Assembly: GCA_026388095.1 (NCBI GenBank)
Contig: JAPLKL010000007.1
Span: 1-64,000, forward strand
Source: Elusimicrobiota bacterium
GTDB lineage: Bacteria; Elusimicrobiota; Elusimicrobia; UBA1565; UBA9628
Direction: 5' to 3'
Length of the DNA: 64,000 bases
Of this stretch, positions 34,301 to 41,940 are shown one piece after another. Position 1 is the stretch's first letter. Every line of letters begins with the position of its first letter. The notes under the pieces were generated by a model. It made no database searches. It was not told the DNA's origin and saw only the letters and a program-made list of their open reading frames with translations. The position numbers were made by a program, and so were the translations under genes.

Positions 34301-36265
34301 CCGGGACACCTGGTAAGGGGTGGCGTTGGCGCTGGCGGGATAGGCGCTGCCCTTGATCACCGGGCTCCAGGTCCAGTTGATGGTGGTCTTCGGACAGATC
34401 ACGGGGCCCGCGGGGAGGTTCCCCGTCAATCCGGTCGGGGTCGCGGGCTGCGAGACGAAGCTCGCCGGAGGATCCCCGCCGGAATCAGGGCCCCGCTCCG
34501 CGAACTTGCCTTCGTCGTTCTCGCATTGTATCGCGAAGACGAAGTGGGACGACTTGGGCAGATTGACGATGCTGATGACGTCGTTTTCTTTGGTCTTCGC
34601 GAAACTGGTCACGCTCTGGTACACGCCGTTCTCCTTGGCGATGACCGCGCAGCGCGTGTCGTCGGGATTGTCCCGGATGTGCGCCTTGAGGGTGACCGAG
34701 GTGGGGCCGGTGCCGGTGATCGTGTCCGGACCGACGTTCGGCCTCGCGGCCAGGGTCCTGACGGTGGAGACGCCAGAGGAGCCGGAGGGGCCTGCCGTCT
34801 TCCCCGAGCCTCCGGTGTCCACATAGGTCGCATTGTAGGAGAGGGTGTAGACCGTGTTGGGAGTCAGGCCCGTGGGGGAGTAGTAGGGATAGCTGTTCGG
34901 GGAGCCGGGGCCGCTCGCGTTCGTGTTGATGGTGTACGTAGTGTTCTTGCCGGGAGCGACGCCGCAGGCGGCGTAAGGGGATTTGCAGGTGTTGCAGGCA
35001 TAGCTCGACCAGTTCCAGGTGATCGACGTCGCGCCGACCATGGGGACCGTGGGGTTGGGCGGGAGCATGAGGCCGGTCTGATCCACGGTGATGGACAGGC
35101 CGCGATAGGCCATGTTCTCATCCTCGTCCTGCGCCGTTTGGTTGGTGCCGGAGGTGGGCGTGTGGATGACACCGAGGTAGATTCCCATGGTTCCCGCCTT
35201 GCTGCCATGCACAAAGCCCCCGATGGGACGCCAGGTCGGGGTCAACCAGTCGGCATAGTAGGCTTGGCCGGCGTAGTCGGCGGCGACCTGGCCTGGAGGC
35301 ATCTCGTAATTGACGATGCGGATGTCGTCCAGCTGGCCGTTGAAGTTGTCTCCGGCCGACACGTTCGGGGCGATGCCCAGATAGACGGTGCCGGTGGTGC
35401 CTTGGTAGGTGTTCCCGGCGGTCCTCTCCTTGACCTTGAGTCCGTCCACGTAGATGGTCTGATACTTCGAATTATAGTCGAAGGTGAAGACCAGGTGGTG
35501 CCAGGCACCGTCAGCGATGCTCGAGTCGGCTTCGAGGTCGTCGCTGTAGAACCCGAGATGGGGCTTGCCGTTGCGCAAGGTCAGGTGCAGGCATTGGTCC
35601 AGGGTCGCTGCCGCCTGGCATTGCTCCAGGATGGGACGGTCGTTGTTGCCTGAGGGGCTGGTGGGCACGCCCGAGGCCTTGACCCACAGCTCCACCGAGA
35701 ATGATCTGTTGTAGAAGACGCTGTCGAGGGTCGGGACCACGGCGTAAGCCGAGGAATAGGCGTAGCTTTTCGCGGCGGGGGCACAACCGGGCACTGTTTT
35801 GCAGCATTTGGCAGTGCTGTAGTTCCCGATGAAGGTGAGATTCTGGAGGAAATCCGCGGTCGGCCCGGTCCCCGTGGCCCCCCAGCTCGTCACGGCCGTG
35901 CCGGGATTCGGGATCGCGTCCACGCACATACTGCTGTCGGAGTGGTTGCCCGGGACCGGGTTGGCGATGTGGTGCTGGCCGCCCGACGAGTCGTTGCCGT
36001 CGTTGTCGAAATGCAGCAGGAGGCGCGTGCCGGTGATGCTCTTGCGGGGATAGGAGCCGCCCTGGAAGCCTGGCGCGGGCGCGGTGAACCCCACGTACCA
36101 CGAGGGTACGGTGGTGTAGACGGTGGGGGAATTGTCGGTGGCGACGGGGTCCGCGCCTAAGCAATAGGTGATGCTGGAGAATGCGACGCTCGGCGAAGCG
36201 TGCAGGCGGGAAGCCCCGATGACGATGAGGAAAAAGGCCGCCAGGGATGTCCTTCGGAGGTTCAT
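31340..36265 (-). CDS. Giant secreted LamG/fibronectin protein with FlgD-like C-terminal domain
   Basis: A 1641-residue protein. The start ATG 36263-36265 has GGGGAG upstream and gives a signal peptide (SLAAFFLIVIGASRLHA). A LamG/concanavalin-like domain lies at about residues 185-340 (SFSVELWVKA, then GAWHHLVFTFDYNSKYQTIY). Residues 400-1110 are fibronectin type III-like repeats. A second LamG lies at 1128-1367 (SLTLSAWVKPATAVQTDGAG, FSGVIDDIRLLNTALS). The end (about 1525-1641) is an FlgD-like Ig domain: VRVYPVPW, SIRILTLSGEKVI, CWDGRNTAGKRVASGVYFAQ. It is probably a surface adhesin, paired with the PorV-like protein just downstream. Confidence 0.85.
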   Translation of the reverse strand: MNLRRTSLAAFFLIVIGASRLHASPSVAFSSITYCLGADPVATDNSPTVYTTVPSWYVGFTAPAPGFQGGSYPRKSITGTRLLLHFDNDGNDSSGGQHHIANPVPGNHSDSSMCVDAIPNPGTAVTSWGATGTGPTADFLQNLTFIGNYSTAKCCKTVPGCAPAAKSYAYSSAYAVVPTLDSVFYNRSFSVELWVKASGVPTSPSGNNDRPILEQCQAAATLDQCLHLTLRNGKPHLGFYSDDLEADSSIADGAWHHLVFTFDYNSKYQTIYVDGLKVKERTAGNTYQGTTGTVYLGIAPNVSAGDNFNGQLDDIRIVNYEMPPGQVAADYAGQAYYADWLTPTWRPIGGFVHGSKAGTMGIYLGVIHTPTSGTNQTAQDEDENMAYRGLSITVDQTGLMLPPNPTVPMVGATSITWNWSSYACNTCKSPYAACGVAPGKNTTYTINTNASGPGSPNSYPYYSPTGLTPNTVYTLSYNATYVDTGGSGKTAGPSGSSGVSTVRTLAARPNVGPDTITGTGPTSVTLKAHIRDNPDDTRCAVIAKENGVYQSVTSFAKTKENDVISIVNLPKSSHFVFAIQCENDEGKFAERGPDSGGDPPASFVSQPATPTGLTGNLPAGPVICPKTTINWTWSPVIKGSAYPASANATPYQVSRMNGDGSISAIAVCGPPTLPNGQTNCVETGLAKGTSFLRVVQAQDTGAYTQWSDTSSTAGFSTTGDFTDAPANLTGVSGNNVITWNWTPPVNICVPFRYLPFDAVTGAAVPIPPNPSLGDLNPGSQPNPPWTQTNDLSNAPLGTNTLYSLQLRAQDSVTASYSPLSLSASAYTLADAPANLRAAAVSTGSVKLQWDSTNPPYTRFEVSMSPLNDLLQPVSISTLVYITNNWTSNSYLVNGLNAGSTYYFRVRAANGRAEDGFGGLLTNFAILASTVTRPQPPELTGTGTNITTVKWDWSAHPVTGAVGYKLVSDAEVPILDNPNTSAVTISSGPFRPNTACGAKIASYNSNGEYGPYSAVVYAFTKANPPTAPGITGASSDTVNLSWNPNNNASYTFYQIILATDSLYGVVAATVSVMSTFTAISGLFPGATYYAQVQAINGGQIGTGFVPAGSICTKADNSVTRSTAPTSPYAIPPGLIGLWHLDEDSGTRAKDASAWANTGGLACLDIPANCSALNSTPTFTTDAPPDLGHAVSFSGIRNSLLSIPPAAQYDFTDSLTLSAWVKPATAVQTDGAGLVTKGVSGDESFSLELTNRAGAPRYLFRTQMTGPHTATIFGTSTVRTGQWDLVTAVFDRGPANQATLYINGIFASSATVSWPRVTNTAPISVGNRKDGTGNYNLGFSGVIDDIRLLNTALSAAQAADLYHSYFPTQLTPPGVNSAIQLLLPPNAFPSAASIYVSSDPISHPLRISSSLLAQALSRPPTGQMLMPPSQAYPTLLEIVPTLDGVNYFNGALGSSASLSLPYADANGDGIVDGSNPSVPAARLQLYTLNTSILAWEALPTSVNTVDRRVSALVSHFSIFGLFGATSYGQTASAVRVYPVPWKIGTDGLFGTPTTGPCKGVGLAFGCEQLNPNAGCLPTSGSIRILTLSGEKVIDLPFSSTDAGTKCWDGRNTAGKRVASGVYFAQVKSSQDGSSRILRFAIEK

Positions 36266-36314
36266 GCGCGCGCTCCCCGCCACAACGCCAGCGTAGTCCT
36301 GGGATGTTATAGAG

Positions 36315-37829
36315 TTATTTCAGTCTCTTAAGGAAATCCAGAGCCGCTTTCTTGGTGCCGATCTTCCCCTCCGCCTGGGCCTCCCGGAGCTTTTCCAGCA
36401 GTTCCCCCACCTTGGGGCCCGGAGGGATGCCCAAGGCCTTCATCACCGCGTGGCCGTCCACCAGCCGGTCCGGCACGGGCTTGCGCCGCTCGTCGAAGCG
36501 GCGGCGCAGGAGCAGCGCGATGACCTGCAGATGCTTGAGGGTCTTGCGCGCCTCCACGGGCCGCACGCTCGACATGTCGTAGGAGTCCGGGTCCTCCGCG
36601 GCCGCGGGCAAGAGCCGCTCGAGCTGCCGGTGGGGCAGGTAGCTGGCATGGTCGGCCCAGCACACCAGGAGCACGGCCACGGCGTGCTCCCCCAGGTCGC
36701 GGAAGAAGCGGTACACCGCTTTGTCGGTCAGAACGCCCCCGGCCGTCAGGTTGCCCGGCCGCAGGTGGTGGGTGGCCACGGCCGCCACCAGCTCGATGGT
36801 CTCGTTGGGGAAGCGTAGGGCCTTGAGCAGGCCCGCGGCGCGCCGCGCTCCCGCCAGGTCGTGGCCGAAGAAGCGCAGTCTGCCCCCTCTGCGCCGCGCG
36901 GTCTCGGGCTTGGACACGTCGTGCAGCAGCGCGGCCAGCATCAAGGCGGCGCGCCAAGGCTGCCCCGGCCGCAGGCGCTCGCCCAAGGACTCCTGGAGCG
37001 GCCCGGCCGCGGCGCCGAACACCCGCCGCGGGTCGGCCAGGAGCAGGTCCAGCCGCGAGCACACCTCCAAGGTGTGGCGCAGCACCCCGCCGCGGCCGTA
37101 GTAGCAGGTCGCGCACTGCCGCGCGGCCTCGAGGTCCTCGAAGAGCTCGGTCAGCAGGCCCGCGTGATCCATGCGCGCCAGCCAGGCCGGACAGCCCGGC
37201 TCGGCCAGGAGCAGGGTGAGCTCGGCCGAGATGCGCTCCGGCGCGCTGCGGCGCACCCGCGAGCGCAGCGCGCGCAGGCGCTGCAGGGTCTTGGCCTCGA
37301 TGGCGAAGCCCAGCTGGGCTCCCAAGCGGAAGGCGCGCAGGACGCGCAGCGGGTCGGCCTTGAGGATGCCCTCATCCTCGCAGCGCAGCACGCCGCGGCG
37401 CAGGTCGGCCAGCCCGCCGCGCGGGTCCAGGACGGCCGCGGCGGACAGCGCAGCGGACAGGTCGCCGGTCAGCGGCAGGGCCAGGGCGTTGGCCGTGAAG
37501 TCCCGGCGCCCAAGGTCGGCCACGATGTCCTCGCCCTGGAGCTCGCTGACGTCGATGTGCAGAGCCCCCCGGCCCTTGGGCAGGGCCAGCCGGAAGACGC
37601 CGTTCTCCGAGTCGAGGACCACGAAGGCCGCGCCCAGGCTGCGTCCCAGCCGGGCGGCCCCGGCGCGCGCGCCGCGCACGGCCAGGTCGAGGTCCAGCAG
37701 GGGCCGGCCCAGCCAGGCGTCGCGCAGGGCTCCCCCCACCAGGTAGGAGGGCCGGGGCAGGTCCTTGGCGGCGGCGCGCAGCAGGGCCAGCGCCGGGCCG
37801 GGGAGGCGCGCGACGGGACGCTCGGTCAT
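36315..37829 (-). CDS. CCA-adding enzyme / tRNA nucleotidyltransferase family with HD domain
   Basis: A 504-residue protein starting at ATG 37827-37829, which overlaps the acyl-CoA ligase stop (ATGA). The nucleotidyltransferase head has YLVGGALRDAWLG and the metal pair LDLDLAV, then RRDFTANALAL. The RNA-binding region contains DPLRVLRAFRLGAQLGF. An HD phosphohydrolase domain follows, with ALLHDVSKPETARR. This order matches class II CCA/poly(A) polymerase proteins. It may repair tRNA 3' ends (the tRNA-Gly here lacks an encoded CCA) or act as a poly(A) polymerase; the sequence alone does not decide. Confidence 0.9.
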   Translation of the reverse strand: MTERPVARLPGPALALLRAAAKDLPRPSYLVGGALRDAWLGRPLLDLDLAVRGARAGAARLGRSLGAAFVVLDSENGVFRLALPKGRGALHIDVSELQGEDIVADLGRRDFTANALALPLTGDLSAALSAAAVLDPRGGLADLRRGVLRCEDEGILKADPLRVLRAFRLGAQLGFAIEAKTLQRLRALRSRVRRSAPERISAELTLLLAEPGCPAWLARMDHAGLLTELFEDLEAARQCATCYYGRGGVLRHTLEVCSRLDLLLADPRRVFGAAAGPLQESLGERLRPGQPWRAALMLAALLHDVSKPETARRRGGRLRFFGHDLAGARRAAGLLKALRFPNETIELVAAVATHHLRPGNLTAGGVLTDKAVYRFFRDLGEHAVAVLLVCWADHASYLPHRQLERLLPAAAEDPDSYDMSSVRPVEARKTLKHLQVIALLLRRRFDERRKPVPDRLVDGHAVMKALGIPPGPKVGELLEKLREAQAEGKIGTKKAALDFLKRLK

Positions 37830-39394
37830 GGCGCGCGGCGCCGGGCCAGCTCCTGCCGGCGCAGGACCGTCTTGAGCACCTTCTGCAAAGCGTTCTTGGG
37901 CAGGCCGGCCACGATCGCGACGTCGCGGGGCCGCTTGTAATTGTCCAGCCGCTGCCGGCAGAAGCGCAGCAGCTCCGCCCGGTCGGCCTGCGCCCCTCGC
38001 CGCAGCACCACGAAGGCCTTGACCGTCTCGTTTCCGACCTCGTCGGGCACCCCCACCACCGCGGCCTCGGCCACGGCCGGATGCTCCAGCAGCGCCGCTT
38101 CCACCTGGGCCGAGAAGACCTTGAGGCCCTTGACGATGATCATGTCCTTGAGCCGGTCCTTGATGGTCAGGTAGCCGTCCGAGTCGAGGCTGCCCACGTC
38201 GCCGGTCTTGAGCCAGCCCTCCGCGGAGATGGTCTCGGCCGTGGCCTGGGGGTGGTTGTAGTAGCCCTTCATCACGCAGTCGCCCTGGATGCAGACCTCT
38301 CCGTCGGCCCCGGGCGGCAGGGCGCGGCCTTCCGGGTCCACGATCTTCAGGCGCACCCCGGCGATGGGCAGGCCCACGGTCCCGGGCCGGCGGCCTGCCG
38401 GCGGGTTGATGGTGGCGATGGGCGAGGTCTCGGTGAGCCCGTAGCCCTCCAATATCGGGACCTTGAGCTGCGCTTCGAAGCGCCGGGCGGTCTCCTGGGC
38501 GAGGGGCGCCGCTCCCGAGACCGCCATGCGCACGCGGCGGAAGAACCACCACCGGAGCATGATGCGCTTGAGCCCGGCCGCCTCCTTGGCCAGCACGGCG
38601 TAGAGCTGGGGGATGGCGGTGAAGACGGTGACCCCGTGGCGGGCCATGAGCTTGAGCCACAGCTTGGCCGGGGTGACCCCCGGCGCGATGGCGACCTCGA
38701 CCCCCCCCCACATGGGGACCAGGACGTTGGCGGTCCAGGCGAAGGAGTGGAACATGGGCAGGATGCAGAGCATCACATCATTGCGGCGCAGGCCCATGTG
38801 CGCGGCGGCGGCCGTGCAGTTCGTGACCAGGTTGCGGTGCGTCAGCATCACGCCTTTGGGCACGCCGGTGGTGCCGGCGGTGTAGAGGATGCCGGCCAGG
38901 TCGGACTCCGAGGCCGCGGCGCGCGGCAGGCTCTCGGGGTCGCCGCGCAGCAGTTCCGAGAAGGGGCGCTCATCGGGGCCCGATTCATCGACGACCCAGA
39001 TGGCCTTCAGGGCCCCGGCCTGCTTCTGCGCCAGCCGCAGCCCGGGCAGGAATTCCGCCGCCGTCACGGCCGCCTTGGCGCCGCAGTCTTTGAGCATGAA
39101 GCCCAGGTCTTCAGGTTTCTGGACCATGAAGTTGATGGGCACTGCCGCTGCGCCCAGGCGGGCCAGCGCGAAGTAGGAGACCACGAAAGGGATGCCGTTG
39201 CGCAGCACGAGGGCGACGCGGTCGCCCTTGGCCACGCCGGCGGCCTGCATCCCGGCGGCGGTCCGCAGGACACGCGACCGGAGGTCCCGGTAGCTCAGGC
39301 GCTCGTCCGGCGTGGAGAGTCCGCCCGCGGGCGGCTGGCGCTCGGCCGCCGCGTCCAGGAGGTCGTTGAGGGTGAGGATAGCCTGCTCAGGCAT
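37826..39394 (-). CDS. Long-chain fatty acid-CoA ligase / AMP-forming acyl synthetase
   Basis: A 522-residue ANL-superfamily protein. The P-loop is GILYTAGTTGVPKGVMLTHR (near residue 170). The A5 motif is GYGLTETSPIATI, and the hinge/A8 region is DGYLTIKDRLKDMIIVKGLK. The conserved final lysine lies in RDVAIVAGLPKNALQKVLK. It activates a carboxylic acid to acyl-AMP then acyl-CoA; length and motifs suit medium/long-chain acyl-CoA ligases. It sits between an AsnC-type sensor gene and the CCA enzyme on one strand, so the three are probably co-transcribed. Confidence 0.93.
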   Translation of the reverse strand: MPEQAILTLNDLLDAAAERQPPAGGLSTPDERLSYRDLRSRVLRTAAGMQAAGVAKGDRVALVLRNGIPFVVSYFALARLGAAAVPINFMVQKPEDLGFMLKDCGAKAAVTAAEFLPGLRLAQKQAGALKAIWVVDESGPDERPFSELLRGDPESLPRAAASESDLAGILYTAGTTGVPKGVMLTHRNLVTNCTAAAAHMGLRRNDVMLCILPMFHSFAWTANVLVPMWGGVEVAIAPGVTPAKLWLKLMARHGVTVFTAIPQLYAVLAKEAAGLKRIMLRWWFFRRVRMAVSGAAPLAQETARRFEAQLKVPILEGYGLTETSPIATINPPAGRRPGTVGLPIAGVRLKIVDPEGRALPPGADGEVCIQGDCVMKGYYNHPQATAETISAEGWLKTGDVGSLDSDGYLTIKDRLKDMIIVKGLKVFSAQVEAALLEHPAVAEAAVVGVPDEVGNETVKAFVVLRRGAQADRAELLRFCRQRLDNYKRPRDVAIVAGLPKNALQKVLKTVLRRQELARRRAP

Positions 39395-39427
39395 CGTCGC
39401 GGCGCCTTCGCAAGAGGAGAATGGAGG

Positions 39428-39661
39428 TCAGATGGCGGTCGTGATGAGGCTCTCGGTGGACATCACGCCCGGGATGGCGCGGATGTCCCGGACGATGACG
39501 TTGGAAAGGGTGAAGAGGTCCTTGGTCTCGATGTCGAGGACGAGGTCCCAGCGGCCGAAGACCGCGGTGACATGGGCCACGCCATCCGTCTGCTTGATCT
39601 TGGCCAGGGCTTGCTTCTCCTGTCCCGCCATGAGCCGTACCAGCACGAGTCCCGTCACCAT
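39428..39661 (-). CDS. Stand-alone Lrp/AsnC ligand-binding domain protein
   Basis: A 77-residue protein from ATG 39659-39661, chosen because AGGAGA lies eight bases upstream. A longer frame from 39694 adds 11 unlikely residues. It is a bare RAM (AsnC C-terminal) domain: VTGLVLVRLMAGQEKQALAK, then VTAVFGRWDLVLDIETKDLF and IRAIPGVMSTESLI. It has no helix-turn-helix. Such proteins form oligomers that bind amino acids and may modulate partner proteins. It probably heads the acyl-CoA ligase operon. Confidence 0.85.
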   Translation of the reverse strand: MVTGLVLVRLMAGQEKQALAKIKQTDGVAHVTAVFGRWDLVLDIETKDLFTLSNVIVRDIRAIPGVMSTESLITTAI

Positions 39662-39769
39662 AGCCTTCTCTCCTCGCGACAGCGATTTGCGCACGGCTCG
39701 TCGAGAATGACGTTGGGCAGTATATCAAATTATTGGTATCATTCCCCGACCTCAGACCGACTCGACCCC

Positions 39770-41371
39770 ATGCCCAGGCTTGAGCATTCCCATGGCCGGA
39801 CCCAGTTCGTCGTCCTGGCGGCGTTCTACGCCCTCTTTTTCCTGGGCCGTTGGGCTTGGCTGAGTTGGGAGCGCCCGGTCCGCCTCTCGGCCGCGAAGGC
39901 CGAGTACCTGCACGACGAGTTCGTGGACATCAGCCTGACCGCCCGCGACGCGTCTTTGGCCGACGCCTGGAGGTCCTCTTCTCCTGCGGTGACCGTCACC
40001 CGGCGAGGCCGGCCGGTGGAGACGATCGCGGGCCTGCGCGAGCTGCGGCTGAGCCCCGATGGGGCGGGCCGCTGGTCCGGCCGTTGGCCCTGCCCCTGGA
40101 ACGCCGCGCCGGGAGAGTACCGGCTGGAGCTCTCGTCCTCATCCGCGGCCGCGCTCGGGCAGCGGCTCTTGGCCAAGCCGTTCCGCATCATCCGGCGGCG
40201 GCCGCAAGCCCTGCCGCAAGGCCTGGCGGTGCTGACCTTGGAATGCGACCTGCCCTTCGCCGGCCTCAAGGTCACGGCCCCCGACGGCAAGGTCAAGGAC
40301 TGGCGCGGACTCCTCGACTGGGTCGAGTACGTGGGCGCCGACGCCTTCTGGGTCCTGGGCGGCCGCTCGCCGGGAGACAAGCCCGGCGAGGTCTGGCTCT
40401 CCTACAACCTGCCCATCATCCCTGAGTTGGCCAAGGAGTGCCGCCGCCGCGGCATCAAGTTCGGCGTTTACGCGCAATGCTTCCTGACCATGTCCGGCCA
40501 GTCGCGCCTGCCCGGCTACGAATATGCCCTGGAGGTCCAGGACGGGCGCGTGGTCCCGACCCGGGCCTTCTCCCTGCGCGACGACAAGCGCGTGCGCGAC
40601 GTGGCTGACCTGCTCAAGCGCTTCCGGGATATCCCCGGAGTGGACTACCTCGGAGTGGACTACATCCGCAACGCCCTGGGCGGCGTGGAGCTGGTCGACG
40701 AGTTCTACCGGGACATGGCGGGCGTCGTCTCGCCCCCGGCCGAGTTCGCGCATCTGAGCTCTGAGGAGCGGATGATCTACTTCGCCCGCAAGAGAGTCAT
40801 GCGCAAGGACATGGCCTTCATCGACGCCTGGCAGTGGTGGCGGGCCCACCGCGTCAGCGGCATCATCCGGCGCCTGAAAGCCGAGCTCGGCGCTGCCCAG
40901 CCGCTCTGGGCTTTCATGCTGACCTGGGATAAGGGCTGGCATCACGGCCAGGACGCGGTCATGTTCAACGACGCGGGGGTAGACGCCGAAGCGCTGATGC
41001 TCTACGAAGCCGACGCTCAGCAGTACTCGGTCCTGCTCTCGGATTGGCACCGCTACCTGGCCCGCGGCGACGCCCAGCTCATCGTGGGAGACGTCGTCGA
41101 CTGGCCCCTGCACCAACGCAGTCCGGACGGCCCCCAGGAGCTCTACCGCCGCACGGCTCTTGCGGTCGACGGCATCTACTCGGACGGCCCCGCCCGCGGG
41201 CTCTTCGTCCACGACCTGGGCCGGGCGCTCTGGGGCCGGCTGGGGCCGTGGTCGACGCGGGCTTGGCTCGACGAGGCCCGTGCCGCGATCCGGCATCTTA
41301 AGGAGGCGGGCAAGGGCCCGCCGTCCCCACAGGCGAAGGCCGTTCTCCTCTCGCCGGAGGGGGCGCCGTGA
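39770..41371 (+). CDS. Membrane-anchored glycoside hydrolase-like (TIM-barrel) protein
   Basis: A 533-residue protein. Residues 10-30 are a membrane anchor (TQFVVLAAFYALFFLGRWAW). Residues 35-150 are an Ig-like beta domain. Residues 160-500 look like a TIM barrel of the hypothetical glycosyl hydrolase (GHL/GH10-like) type: IPELAKECRRRGIKFGVYAQ, the strand with conserved acidic residues VDYLGVDYIRNALGG, and later ALMLYEADAQQY. Catalytic residues cannot be fixed by eye. The gene is divergent from the AsnC-type gene and its stop is close to the DUF192 gene. It may act on a surface or periplasmic glycan. Confidence 0.65.
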   Translation: MPRLEHSHGRTQFVVLAAFYALFFLGRWAWLSWERPVRLSAAKAEYLHDEFVDISLTARDASLADAWRSSSPAVTVTRRGRPVETIAGLRELRLSPDGAGRWSGRWPCPWNAAPGEYRLELSSSSAAALGQRLLAKPFRIIRRRPQALPQGLAVLTLECDLPFAGLKVTAPDGKVKDWRGLLDWVEYVGADAFWVLGGRSPGDKPGEVWLSYNLPIIPELAKECRRRGIKFGVYAQCFLTMSGQSRLPGYEYALEVQDGRVVPTRAFSLRDDKRVRDVADLLKRFRDIPGVDYLGVDYIRNALGGVELVDEFYRDMAGVVSPPAEFAHLSSEERMIYFARKRVMRKDMAFIDAWQWWRAHRVSGIIRRLKAELGAAQPLWAFMLTWDKGWHHGQDAVMFNDAGVDAEALMLYEADAQQYSVLLSDWHRYLARGDAQLIVGDVVDWPLHQRSPDGPQELYRRTALAVDGIYSDGPARGLFVHDLGRALWGRLGPWSTRAWLDEARAAIRHLKEAGKGPPSPQAKAVLLSPEGAP

Positions 41372-41418
41372 CCGCCTGGCTGGCCGTAGGAAATCCCCCG
41401 CCGCAAGAGGAGCGCTCC

Positions 41419-41895
41419 ATGGAGAGACGAACCAGACTCATTCTGACGCTGGCGGCCGCCTGGGCCCTCTGCGCGGCGGCTCCCGCGCCACAGCAGGTCG
41501 CGCGGCACGCCGACCTGCGCTTCGCCTCCGGCCGTCAGATCACGGTGGATGTGGTGGACACCCCGGCCGGCCGCGAGACGGGCCTGATGTACCGCAAGTC
41601 GCTGCCCAGGGACTACGGCATGCTTTTCGTCTTCCCCATCGAGATCGGGAACATGACCTTCTGGATGAAGAACACCTGGGTCAGCCTGGACATCGTATTC
41701 ATCGGCGCGGACCATAGGATCACGCGCATCCACGAGCGCGTGCCTCCTTCGACCGCGAAGACCACGGACGAGGAGGTCGCGCGGGCCCGGGGTCCGGCGC
41801 AGTACGTGCTGGAGCTGCCGGCCGGCGCGGCGCGGCGCTACAAGCTCAAGGTCGGACAGCCGCTCGATTTCGCGGTGCCCGTCCCGGAACGCTAG
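41419..41895 (+). CDS. DUF192 family secreted protein
   Basis: A 158-residue protein from ATG 41419, preferred over an overlapping GTG at 41368 because GAGGAG lies upstream and it gives a signal peptide (RLILTLAAAWALCAAAPA). The DUF192 core is clear: VDTPAGRETGLMYRKSLPRD, GMLFVFP, MTFWMKNTWVSLDIVFIGAD and the ending AQYVLELPAGAARRYKLKVG. DUF192 proteins are small extracytoplasmic proteins of unknown activity. It immediately follows the glycosidase-like gene on the same strand and is probably in its operon. Confidence 0.92.
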   Translation: MERRTRLILTLAAAWALCAAAPAPQQVARHADLRFASGRQITVDVVDTPAGRETGLMYRKSLPRDYGMLFVFPIEIGNMTFWMKNTWVSLDIVFIGADHRITRIHERVPPSTAKTTDEEVARARGPAQYVLELPAGAARRYKLKVGQPLDFAVPVPER

Positions 41896-41903
41896 CAGAC
41901 CGC

Positions 41904-41932
41904 TTGACGGCGGCTGCCTGTAGGTTTAGACT
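41904..41932 (+). promoter_or_regulatory. Promoter of the histidine kinase gene, probably leaderless
   Basis: TTGACG (41904-41909) and TAGACT (41927-41932) have a 17-base spacer. The -10 ends eight bases before the ATG at 41941, with no ribosome site, so the message should start at the initiation codon. Confidence 0.55.
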
Positions 41933-41940
41933 ATTGTCCC

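Noticed and set aside
38081-39769. Extension of the glycosidase-like frame far upstream (starting 38081)
   Set aside because: The extra part lies opposite the acyl-CoA ligase gene. The real start is ATG 39770, where a membrane anchor begins.
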